From Podarcis raffonei (taxonomy: Eukaryota; Chordata; Lepidosauria; Squamata; Lacertidae), in assembly GCF_027172205.1 (NCBI RefSeq), contig NC_070611.1, positions 13,933,479 to 13,997,478 on the forward strand: a stretch of 64,000 nucleotides of DNA, in the 5' to 3' direction. The notes beneath the pieces were generated by a model, which had not been told where the DNA came from, did no database searches, and saw only the letters and a list, made by a program, of their open reading frames with translations. Shown here piece after piece: positions 55,040 through 64,000 of this stretch (positions are counted from its first letter, which is position 1; each line of letters opens with the position of its first letter). Made by a program: the position numbers and the translations under genes.

Positions 55040-55680
55040 AGATTATAAAAATAGATTATAGAAATAATTTAGTATACCACAGACTACAGTGTGCAGCCAA
55101 TAACATTAACTGCCACTGGTTCAGCACAGAAGCCTTTAACAATTCATTTTTAAGAAGAAACAAAAGTGATTGAACATAATGGAAACAAATGCATTTGAAC
55201 ATGATGGAATCCCCAGCTAATATGGAGAAGATTTTTTAGTTAAGTAGCATATCAGTTCCTCTGACCTATTTCAATATAATTCTGAAGCTGATGCCAATTT
55301 TAAGGAGAGAAAATGGATTCAAATTAGCAATTCTAAATCTATATTTAAAATAAAGACGTGTTTGCTTTTGTTTAATTTAAATGTATAGAAGACTTGGCCA
55401 TTTGCAAAAGAAGAAATACAGCAAATATAATTTATCATCACCCAAAACTTGTTCAGACACAATAAATAATGCATTTGGTATAAAAGAGGAAATAAATGCT
55501 TAATGACAAAAGGGAATTGCTTTTTTAACAAAGCTGAAATTGCCAAGTTTGTAGAAGCAATTTTTGTGTATGTTCCAAGAAATCCCTTTTCATTTATTCT
55601 GTTTGGAATACAATGTGTACTAGTAGGAAGAATATATCTGTGCAACATTTGGTAGAAACACATTCTTTCTACAGCGGAAT
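55040..55680. promoter_or_regulatory. Candidate conserved non-coding element
   Basis: Long repeat-free AT-rich block with CAAATTAGCAATTCTAAATC, ATAATTTATCATCACCC, AAATGCTTAATGACAAAAGG and GCTGAAATTGCC motifs. No coding frame of substance (the 114-codon minus-strand frame has no resemblance). Confidence 0.25.
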
Positions 55681-56027
55681 GTATCCTTTCTAAAAGTTAA
55701 CAAGTGGAAGACTCATTATAGCAGTTGCTTAAATCTGCACTTAAAAAAAAAATATTAGGATTCATTAGAAAAGCAAGTTACATGCTCTGATAATTTTTTT
55801 CTCTGATGGAGGAGAGTTGGGGTAGACAACAAATACATTATCTGTGTTCTATGGACACAGAAAAGACATGATCCTTGATTAATGGGAGATTTAAGCTTAT
55901 GCTTCAGTCTTTACCTCTTTACCTCCAAGACTACAAAAGGGCCAAAGCTTTTGATAGCTAATCAAAAATACTTTGTTGTTAACATTTAAAGAATAGGTAC
56001 GTATGTACCTGTAAATATATGTATTTA

Positions 56028-56535
56028 CAGAAACCACCCCGTTTTCTGATTTGAACCTGGAATGTCCCACGGTTTTTTTTGGACATTCCTATTTTCATTG
56101 CAGAAATGTTGGAGGGTATAGAGTTATGCAACCCTTGTGCCAAGGAAATAAGTAGCCATACAACCTTTAGAAGACATTCCCTATACAGGGAAGCTTTTTA
56201 ATGTTTTGTTATGCTTTTATATATGTTGGCAGTGCTTTTTTTCTGGGGGTACATTGGGGGTACGCATACCCCTAAACATTTTGTGAATCTTTGTACTTTT
56301 GTCCATTTACTGTATTTATTTTTCCCGATTTGAATTATAAAACAGTGATTTTCTTGAGTCAAAATGAGAGTACCCCTAAACATTTTTAAAGAAAAAAAAG
56401 CACTGTATGTTGGAATCTGTGCAGAGTGTCAGAGGCAACCCAATCAGATATGCGGGTTATGGCTGTTCTTGTTCTTGTTAATAATAATATTATGGAATAG
56501 GACGTCCCTATTTTCATCGGATAAATGTTGGAGGG
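56028..56535 (+). mobile_element. Composite repeat copy D, interrupted by a hAT miniature element
   Basis: Left part (truncated) CGTTTTCTGATTTGAACC...ATGTTGGAGGGTATAG, junction GAGTTATGCAACCC and TGCCAAGGAAATAAGTAGCC, LINE part ACAACCTTTAGAAGACAT...TATATATGTTGG, then after the insertion at 56230-56405 the rest (GGCAACCCAATCAGATATGCGGG, AATAATAATATTATGG) and the right-hand end segment GGACGTCCCTATTTTCATCGG...TTGGAGGGTATG (56499-56538). Confidence 0.8.
56230..56405. mobile_element. hAT miniature element, 176 bp, with 8-bp target duplication
   Basis: Inverted ends CAGTGCTTTTTTTCT and AGAAAAAAAAGCACTG. TATGTTGG sits directly on both sides (56222-56229; 56406-56413), an exact 8-bp duplication. 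The inside carries inverted TACCCCTAAACATTTT blocks (two direct copies at 56266 and 56371). It lies inside copy D of the composite repeat, so it is younger than that. Confidence 0.93.
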
Positions 56536-56604
56536 TATGATATCATCATGCAAGATGGCAGCCCAATTTTAAGTGAGTTGTTTCTGACACGTTTCCAGTG
56601 ATTC

Positions 56605-56745
56605 ATCAGACCTTTAGAAGACATCTGAAGGCAGCCCTGTTTAGGGAAGTTTTTAATATTTAACAGACTATTGTATTTTAATATTTTGTTGGAAGGCACT
56701 CAGAGTGGCTGGGGAAACCCAGTCAGATGGGCGGGGTATAAACAA

Positions 56746-56790
<45 letters not shown>
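56605..56790 (+). mobile_element. CR1-group LINE 3' end with (TTA)n
   Basis: ACCTTTAGAAGACATCTGAAG, CTCAGAGTGGCTGGGGAAACC, CAGATGGGCGGGGTATAAAC and a TTA repeat (56746-56790). 5'-truncated with only UTR. Confidence 0.88.
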
Positions 56791-56794
56791 GGGC

Positions 56795-57180
56795 ATTGTC
56801 AAGGTTTTTTGTGAAAAGTTTTTATTGTTAAAATAATTCAGCATTAATACAAATATATTGCAAATATACAAGCATACAAACATACATTTCATACAATCCT
56901 TAAAAATGTTCAAACATACCTACACTTAATCCCACAGATAATTCCTTTTCCCATCACCATCCACCACCCCTCACCCCACCTTTGTGTTAGACTTCCAATC
57001 TACTCAATTGCAATTTCTTTCCACTTCTATTACTTTCTTTCACACACCTTTAACCTAATTTCATACTTCTTTTTCTATTACACATTGTTATCCATCTTAT
57101 TTAGTATTTCAGTATTTGAAACGGATCTTGTTTATTCTAATAGGAGTTCTGATTTTTCGATATGGTTTTGCAAGTATCCT
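56795..57180 (-). mobile_element. LINE 3' UTR-like sequence, reverse (L1-like)
   Basis: On the minus strand it ends TTTAACAATAAAAACTTTTC and upstream is GT/GA-rich (complement of CATCACCATCCACCACCCC), as in lizard L1-type 3' UTRs. No coding part. Tentative. Confidence 0.45.
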
Positions 57181-57339
57181 TTAAACCCCTTCCAGTCCCT
57201 GTGTATCTTCTCTTTTGAGATCCTTCCAATTTCTCCCATTGATTTGGATATATTGTAGTACTCCAAGGTTTAATTTATCTCACATCCACTAGTTTGGAAA
57301 AAACCCGCTTTTCTTACATAAAAAATAAATAATTGTCAG

Positions 57340-57670
57340 CAAAATGAGCGAGTTCAATCTTTAAACAGGTTATCGGCATATTCATGGGGCTGACTGTATC
57401 AATAAAATCCATAGGCTTTTCCTTGAATGATGACCTACAGGAGCTTTATGCAGCAGCTCTAATTTTAACATGCACAGGGCATGACACTGCTCCTGTCAAA
57501 TCAACTTCAGATCATGCTCATCTGCGGCCAGCCTTTGGGATAGAATTTGAATTGCATGTGCATAAAGATATTGGTCAGAGCTACCCTGGATTACGCTCAA
57601 TGTCTCCAGTGTCTATTATTATCTATCACATCTGTACAAATTTAGGCTCTGACTTATTTGGAGGAAATGT
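57340..57670. promoter_or_regulatory. Candidate conserved non-coding element
   Basis: Repeat-free block with GTATCAATAAAATCCATAGG, CATGCACAGGGCATGACACTG, CCTGTCAAATCAAC and ATTATTATCTATCACATCTG. An open frame of 109 codons crosses it, without resemblance to known proteins. Reads like conserved single-copy DNA; untested. Confidence 0.3.
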
Positions 57671-57802
57671 TTGTATTTATCGAGCACCACAGCTTTTTTT
57701 TTTAAAAAAATAAAAAATCTCACAATTTATTCGGTTAAGATTTAAAGACAATTAAAGGTCACGTTCGATGGAAAAATATCTAATAACCATAAATTTGCAA
57801 GC

Positions 57803-57930
57803 ATTTTTTTTTGTTAAATGTTTTTATTGATACATGAAACCTACAACCTAGGATACATGAAAAGGCAAACTAATCTAAAAAAGGAAAAGATACAGAAAAG
57901 CCAAAATAGGAGAGATAATATATATATAGG
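57803..57930 (-). mobile_element. LINE 3' end, reverse (L1-like)
   Basis: Minus strand ends TATCAATAAAAACATTTAAC followed by A8; the region upstream is A/T- and G-rich on that strand. Short and tentative. Confidence 0.4.
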
Positions 57931-58393
57931 ATAAAGGATTTGATACAATTGTGATGGAGGGGGTTTTATATTTATTTATTTCTTCTTCTCTCTTGCCTCT
58001 ATTTATTTATTTGTTTTCCACTTCACGTGCCTTTTTAAGCAGCTTTCCTTTTTGCAAGGTAGTCGTGGTGCTCTGCTTGGGCAGACAATTCACATTTATT
58101 CTGGATATAATCCGGAGAAAATTGAGTGCATACCATGGAACATGCAACACAATCCTACACGTGGTGATGCAATTCTGATCTTGGCTACCATGAGGTAATT
58201 TGAAAGTAAGTTATAAAAAACAAGTTGATGGATTCATAGTTTCATTTTAAAGGTTTATATATTAAAGCTGCAGTTTTAAGCAAATATACTCAGGAGTACT
58301 TTGAGTTACGTGGGCTGTACTTCTGATTAGATGTGCATAGGATTCAGGCTGAAATCCTATATACCCTAATCAGGTAGTGCATTTATACTAATA

Positions 58394-58636
58394 CAGTGGT
58401 ACCTTGGGTTAAGTACTTAATTCGTTACGGAGGTCCGTTCTTAACCTGAAACTGTTCTTAACCTGAAGCACCACTTTAGCTAATGGGGCCTCCTGCTGCC
58501 GCTGCGCCGCTGGAGCACGATTTCTGTTCTTATCCTGAAGCAAAGTTCTTAACCTGAAGCACTATTTCTGGGTTAGCAGAGTGTGTAACCTGAAGTGTAT
58601 GTAACCTGAAGCATATGTAACCCCGAGGTACCACTG
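58394..58636 (-). mobile_element. Tigger-like miniature element, reverse
   Basis: Ends CAGTGGTACCTTGGGTTA and ACCCCGAGGTACCACTG; TA at both sides (58392-58393; 58637-58638). Interior motifs of the 10576 subfamily appear in inverted order (GGGGCCTCCTGCTGCCGCTG). Confidence 0.9.
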
Positions 58637-59078
58637 TATGTTGGTTTTTGCATATACATTTGGCTAACATAAGCATTTTTGCAAGAATCCCACCAAATAT
58701 GAGGTAGTTTTGTAGGTTATTTTAATCAGCACCTGCATTTTGTGCTTCCATTTTTGCTGGAGAATTGCATCACAAAATTCAGAGGACTTCAAATTTCGAA
58801 GAAGAACAATGGGGCAAGAGGAAATGAATATGCTTGGCCTGGTTGTAGGCTATGGATACAGGAATTACAGCAAGATAACAAAAACAAATTAGACCAAATT
58901 TTAGAACAAGCTTGAGGATATTGGAGGGAAACCTGCTTCCCTGTCTCTAGATCTTGTAAGATCTTATGAGATTTGTCAGAGTCACTCTGAAGCATTGTTA
59001 GAGCAGAACAAGGTGCATTGTGACAAGTTCATAAAGGAAACTTTAGGACAGGGATGGAAGTTCTATTTTAGGGCATTT

Positions 59079-59563
59079 TGTTGTTGTTTAGTCGTTTAGT
59101 CATGTCCGACTCTTCGTGACCCCATGGACCAGAACAAGCCAGGCACTCCTGTCTTCCACTGCCTCCCGCAGTTTGGTCAAACTCATGCTGGTAGCTTCGA
59201 GAACACTGTCCAACCATCTCGTCCTCTGTCGTCCCCTTCTCCTTGTGCCCTCCATCTTTCCTAACATCAGGGTCTTTTCCAGGGAGTCTTCTCTTCTCAT
59301 GAGGTGGCCAAAGTATTGGAGCCTCAGCTTCAGGATCTGTCCTTCCAGTGAGCACTCAGGGCTGATTTCCTTCAGAATGGATAGGTTTGATCTTCTTGCA
59401 GTCCATGGGACTCTCAAGAGTCTCCTCCAGCACCATAATTCAAAAGCATCAATTCTTTGGCGATCAGCCTTCCTTATGGTCCAGCTTTCACTTCCATACA
59501 TCACTACTGGGAAAACCATAGCTTTTACTCTATAGACCTTTGTTGGCAAGGTGATGTCTCTAC
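59079..59563 (-). mobile_element. Bov-B (RTE) LINE 3' fragment with perfect target duplication
   Basis: TTTTAGGGCATTT occurs at 59066-59078 and 59564-59576 (13 bp, exact). The Bov-B C-terminal frame is open throughout: VFPVVMYGSESWTIRKADRQ, then RIDAFELWCWRRLLRVPWTA, RRREDS-like MRREDSLEKTLMLGKMEG and HGVTKSRT. 5'-truncated to 485 bp, uninverted. Young. Confidence 0.95.
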
Positions 59564-59579
59564 TTTTAGGGCATTTACT

Positions 59580-60535
59580 CAAGGTGAATCATTTGAAGAT
59601 CACACATTGAAGTGGGCATAGCCCATCCCCCCTTTTTATATATAAAAAAATACATTTGGTGGTCTAGGAGTGGGCTTGGAAAAAAATTCAGCAGGGGAAT
59701 TTCCTCAGGAGAATCACAGGTCTGGTCAATAATATCAGTAAATAATAAATAAATAAATTATCAAGGGCAGTCTGTAAAAAGGAGAAATAAAGTATTTCCC
59801 CCCCAATTAACAAATTGGGATGGGGCTTTGATGGCCACAAAAAACAAACGGGTATCTCTGGAATCCATGGGATCAGCCAGTTAAAAATATATGTATAAAC
59901 ATTTTTTTGCATTTCTATTGGGGGGGGGGAGAAATGGGACAGGATTTTGGGGGGTCATAAAAGGATTTTTGTATCATGGTTGGATTCATGCACTTGTTTA
60001 ATCCTAAAGTAAGATCAAAGCACGACTGTGTTTCATTTCACTCTTCATCACACTTAGCCTAATGGTGTCTAGATTTCCTTCCCCACATGTGTGAGCTTTG
60101 TTTAGAGCTAATTTACCCCCTCTAATTTCCCCTCATAGCATGAATCTGACAGTTGAGTACAAGCTGTCTTTCACTGTAAAAATCATAGGGAGTTTGCTTT
60201 AGGGAACGTGAAAGTGGAAGAAATAAATTAGCTTTATATATTGATAGATGAGATTCTTCACCTCTTTCTGCTTCTTACTTTTAGGTTTTGCAACCTGCTT
60301 TGGCAACCAAAAAAACAAAACAATATGAAGTCAACATATTTTTAGTTTCATTTTTTATCACAAGGATGGAATACCAACATGGTCTGCCAACTGACTGAAA
60401 CATTAGGGTTGAACCCATATTATCGACTGCCCTACAATGCACATCAAATTGGGGTGGCCCAACAGGATGCCATAAGGCATGGGTAAACAACAACAAACCA
60501 ACCTATGGTCATATAAAGCATACTCAATAAACACA
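59580..60535. other. Non-coding stretch, no gene seen
   Basis: No recognised repeat or gene; G9 and C8 runs and A/T-rich sequence. Confidence 0.35.
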
Positions 60536-60539
60536 CGAG

Positions 60540-61010
60540 ACATAACCGGCTGTGTTCTTAGATAAATAAGGTATACTGTTCATGTATCAAATCATAAATT
60601 TCAACGGAAGTAACTCATAAAGTTCAAGAAACGAACAAAGCAGAAGACCCAGTGGATCAGATCATTCTCTAATCAGTTCATGTATAAGGTCCATCCGTGT
60701 AATAGTGTCTATTCCACCTGTCTGTTCATAAGGTCCAAACAATCCACATGAAAGGTTGTTACAGTTCCACAGAATCCTTTCACAGAGTCTAAGACAAGGA
60801 TTTCTGGAATATTGGCCTTGTTTCACCGTCCTGGGCTTCATCAGTAGTTAAAGCTTTAAGTAATACAAATAAATACAATATCGTGATCTCACACATTTTA
60901 CAGCAAAAATAATATAAAACCATAAATAACTGTACATACCATATGTGATATTACAGAACAGTGGATCTTATGGCATAGTAGTAGCTGCGGTAAGCGGCAA
61001 CTGTTACAAA
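60540..61010. repeat. Possible unclassified dispersed repeat
   Basis: TGGCCTTGTTTCACCGTCC then TGGGCTTCATCAGTAG, plus TTCATAAGGTCC twice as diverged units (60680, 60724) and ATGTATAAGGTCC, suggest an internal-repeat-bearing dispersed element. Family not recognised. Confidence 0.3.
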
Positions 61011-61044
61011 GTAGGGTTATATGGACAAGCACAATATTGACTGT

Positions 61045-61264
61045 ATGGACAATCGCCTTCTCAATCTGGCCCGCGGACGGTCCGGGAATCAGTGTGTTTT
61101 TACATGAGTAGAATGTGTGCTTTTATTTAAAATGCATCTCTGGGTTATTTGTGGGGCATAGGAATTATTTCATATATTTTTTTTTCCCCAAAATATAGCC
61201 CAGCCTCCCACAAGGTCTGAGGGACAGTGGACCAACCCCATGCTGAAAAAGTTTGCTGAACCCT
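61045..61264 (-). mobile_element. hAT-like non-autonomous DNA transposon, truncated
   Basis: Same family as 11456-11708: CAATCGCCTTCTCAATCTGG, GCGGACGGTCCGGGAATCAG, GTAGAATGTGTGC, GGGACAGTGGACC, ending CTGAAAAAGTTTGCTGAACCCTG. The CATGGGTAGGCAAAC end is missing. Confidence 0.8.
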
Positions 61265-61939
61265 GCAATAAGGTATGGGGGTCTGTGGTCCATCCATCCC
61301 CATCTGTGTGTCTGGACAGAGCCACCTCCTTTGGAACACTTCACAGAGGTACCCTGTAAATGAGGGGCACTCGCAACCCAGTGCCAGGCCAAACTTGCAA
61401 CTGCAAACCCACACTGTAACATCGAAACACCCCATTTTCAGATTTAACTAGAAGCTGGAATTTCTTTCACTACAAAATGCCAAATTTTAGCTGTTCTATG
61501 TTAAGCTGTTGGGTTATATTGCAAATGTGTTGTAAAACTGGGCTGCACCTATCAAGTGAGTTGAGATCTGGAAAATTTTTGTATCTACAATGATGTAAAG
61601 TCAACAAGGCACAATATAAATACACATAATTATTTGAATTGCAAATACTTGTTGGAGATGTGGAGTAGAAACCGGTACCATGTTTCAAATGAGGTGGCTA
61701 TTTAAAAAAAATTAAGATCTTCTGGGATGACATATACGGTGAACTTAAGAAAATGTTCAGGGTCTCTTTTAAAAAACAACCAGAGGCCTTTCTGCTCAGA
61801 ATTACAGAACCAGACATTCCTATAAAGGTAAAAGACGTTTTTTTATACGCCACAGTCGAAGCGAGAATCTTAATAGCAACTAACTGGAAAAATGATGAAA
61901 TTCCTTCCAGATCAGAATGGTTATAAAAACTAGCTGAGT

Positions 61940-62781
61940 TCTTCTTCTTTGGTGATCAATTGTAGCCGAGTAAGATTGTCTTCCATAAACACATTTTTAA
62001 CAATGAGTTCGTAAGTGACTGTGGAGGCCAATTCTGGACCCACACATCCTTCCACAGTTGGGACATAGCTTTCCACATGGGAGTTGATCACGGTGTGGAT
62101 TTGCCAAATGTGCCTTCCTCTTAGCACGTTTCTCCCTTGCTTCCTGATTTCAAGTGTCTTCAAAGCCCATGAAACCTTTGGTAAAGGCTGTTCTCCAACT
62201 GGAGCACTCACAGGCCAGTGTTTCCCAGTTGTCAGTGTTTATACTACATTTTTTAAAGATTTGCATTGAGAGACTCTTTAAATCTCTTTTGTTGACCACC
62301 AGCATTACGCTTTCCATTTTTAAGTTGAGAATAGACTAGTTGATTTGGAAGACAATAATCAGGCATCTGCACAACATGACCAGTCCAACGAAGTTGATGT
62401 TGAAGAATCATTGCTTCAACACTGGTGATCTTTGCTTCTTCCAGAACACTGATATTAGTTTGCCTGTCTTCCCAAGTGATGTGTAAAATCCACTCGCTGG
62501 ATCATCACCTTGTCGTGGTGAGTGGGCTTGCACGTTCCTATGACCCTTGTGAGTGAAGCCATCAGGAATCTCGAACTCCCAGCAGGGTCACTCAAGGTGG
62601 TAAGGTCAAAGGGAAGGAGCTAGACAAAGAATGATCCAAGAAGTCCTCAATGGCAGAACAGGCGGATGATAACAAGCAGTATGTTACAATGGCTGTGAAG
62701 GCGGATGAAGGCTGCAGCAGATAGGAATCTACTAGTTTGTCGTGACACTTCATGCCATCAGAACAGAGCCCTACTGCAAAG
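61940..62781 (-). mobile_element. Non-LTR LINE (RTE/I-like, unassigned) with 5' inversion, nested in L1
   Basis: ACTAGCTGAGT lies at 61929-61939 and 62782-62792 (11 bp, exact). 61940 to about 62489 is minus-strand: QHQLRWTGHVVQMPDYCLPN (with QLVYSQLKNGKRNAGGQQKR after it), then NTDNWETLACECSSWRTAF and a C2H2-like finger CPNCGRMCGSRIGLHSHLRTH, ending with GAAGAAGA. From about 62490 the sequence turns to plus-strand 5'-region (CCACTCGCTGGATCATCACC...). This is a twin-priming layout, as for the Bov-B at 9663. Confidence 0.8.
62490..62525 (+). ncRNA. Structured hairpin in LINE 5' region, possible HDV-like ribozyme core
   Basis: CCACTC (62490-62495) pairs with GAGTGG (62520-62525) around a core beginning TGGATCATCACCTTG. 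The core differs from that at 10070-10106 by four transitions while the outer stems differ in sequence yet both pair. Downstream GGGCTTG is shared too. Confidence 0.35.
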
Positions 62782-63175
62782 ACTAGCTGAGTACTCAGAG
62801 CTGGCCCAACTATCTGAAAGACAAGTCAAAACAAATATTTATTGCAAAGTGGGAAGTTTTCAAAACATATCTTAAAAATAACTGTTGCAGGATGAACTTG
62901 GTCACTCCCTTTGAGTAACTTCTGCAGTTGTACCAGATAAGAAATAAAGACACAGAAGAGTTATATTTTATTGTAAAATGAACATATAGATTTATGCAAT
63001 GTCTGTAAATGTTGAAAGAAATATGGAGAAGACAGGAAGTCGGATGTACTTTGAGAAGATTTACTGACAAAACATACAAATTTACTTTTTTGTTTATTTT
63101 GTATTCGAGGTGGCGGGTGATGTAAATGTATGGTTTTGCTTGTTTGTTTTTTGTCAATGTGTAAAGCATAAAAAA

Positions 63176-63884
63176 ATTATTTGCATTGCTTTCCATATCT
63201 GCATGTACGCATTACCGCAAATCCCTTTCTCATTTCTTTCTTTCATTTAGTTTCCACATCAGATGTGTGTGTGGTAGATGGCAATTTGAGAGATCATTAG
63301 CTAATAAACAAGAAGAAAATAATATGATTATCCATACACTGCTCTTTCCTTCTGAATGAATACTACCAGCAGATTAGTCTCCTCCTCCTCCTCTTCACTT
63401 ACATCTGCTAGATTTTTGCCTGTAGCTACAGCTTATTAAATTTTAAGGTCCCTAGACTACTCAGTGCTGTAACTTGTCTATATTTAATGCTTTCAGCATA
63501 TCATAAGCACATAATCTAATGTATTCATTGTAACATTTTTTTCTGTCTTCTTGCAATTTACACATTTTACGTCGTCAGTGTTGACTTTTTTTAAAAAAAA
63601 GGGAAGAGAAGAAATTAGCAGATCTTGCCATGCTCCATGAACAGAAATTATTGCTGAAAGCCCTGGGCTTAGGTTTCATGCTAAAAAGAAATAAACTGGA
63701 GTAAACCAACAAAAATATAGCAAAGAAGAAGGCCTTATTAAAGAATTTGCTTTCCACTTATGCGATTAGTGTTTCTGCACCATATGTGAGGGGTTGTTGC
63801 TATCAGTCCAGCGTGTTTTCTCTCTCTCAGATTAGTACATCAGGTTTATATTAAGCCATTAAGATTCCAATTTGAAAGGTCACC
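63176..63884. other. Non-coding stretch, no gene seen
   Basis: AT-rich, no recognised repeat; a short (CTC)n at 63381-63395. Confidence 0.4.
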
Positions 63885-64000
63885 AATAGGGCTAGGTGAT
63901 ACCTGGTTTCCGACATCACGATCTATCAATATATCGTGATGTCTGAAATATGGAACTGTGTACAGGTGAACAGCATGGCTAGGCATCTAGGAAGGGGGAA
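63885..64000. mobile_element. Palindromic miniature element, running off the window
   Basis: AATAGGGCTAGGTGATACC opens a known type of vertebrate miniature repeat (GGGCTGGGCGATA...). It contains GACATCACGAT (63912-63922) and its exact complement ATCGTGATGTC (63933-63943). The right end lies outside the window or is diverged. Confidence 0.5.

Larger units (their letters stand above)
61715..63175 (+). mobile_element. L1 LINE 3' part, split by another LINE
   Basis: The left part reads IFWDDIYGELKKMFRVSFKK, then QPEAFLLRITEPDIP and VFLYATVEARILIATNWKN, then IPSRSEW. After the insertion at 61940-62781 it resumes KLAEYSELAQLSERQVKTN. The 3' UTR ends near 63175 at GTAAAGCATAAAAAAATTATT. Same ORF2 C-terminal segment as 1-860 and 27386-27965. 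Confidence 0.85.

Overview
The window looks like nuclear DNA of a squamate reptile, most likely a lizard. The basis is the repeat content: about fourteen tRNA-headed SINEs of the Sauria type with (ACCTTT)-like tails, three Bov-B (RTE) LINE pieces, CR1/L2-group LINEs with TTA-repeat tails, lizard-type L1 pieces, CORE-SINEs, and hAT- and Tigger-like miniature DNA transposons. Introns, operons, bacterial signals and CRISPR arrays are not in evidence. The window reads as a gene-poor interval made of nested transposons separated by AT-rich single-copy DNA.

Two host-gene copies can be recognised, both on the minus strand and both lacking introns. At 52608-53486 an uninterrupted 292-codon frame encodes AKTIP (FTS), a catalytically dead E2-like protein of the FTS-Hook-FHIP complex; in vertebrates this gene is normally split into many exons, so this is an intact retrocopy. 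At about 43270-44470 lies a decayed retrocopy of NKAP.

Layout. 1-2.1 kb: L1 end with a nested SINE, CORE-SINE, CR1-group LINE. 3.0-6.1 kb: two AT-rich blocks that look like candidate conserved non-coding DNA, with SINEs and a hAT miniature element between them. 6.8-8.6 kb: composite repeat, SINEs, CR1 tail. 9.7-12.9 kb: 5'-inverted Bov-B, Tigger-like and hAT elements, SINE. 13.5-19.3 kb: SINE, LINE tails, old CR1 open reading frame, LTR fossils. 21-27 kb: SINE, second composite repeat, a clean solo LTR, an L2-type LINE with a long open frame. 27-34 kb: L1 pieces, CORE-SINE pair, Bov-B inside an LTR-like fossil, SINE. 34-42 kb: Tigger-like element, SINEs (one nested in another), LTR-like fossils. 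43-45 kb: NKAP pseudogene. 45-52 kb: CR1, SINE, third composite. 51.7-53.7 kb: AKTIP retrocopy. 53.7-64 kb: LTR-like fossil, further miniature elements, fourth composite, Bov-B, and an L1 split by another 5'-inverted LINE.

No previously unknown multi-gene system was found. The most interesting signals are: the intact AKTIP retrocopy; a recurrent composite in which a LINE 3' end sits inside a DNA-transposon-like repeat with the same junction at four loci; and a hairpin core shared by the inverted 5' parts of two different LINE families, with compensating changes in the outer stem, which may be an HDV-like ribozyme. All comparisons to known families and proteins are from memory; no search was run.
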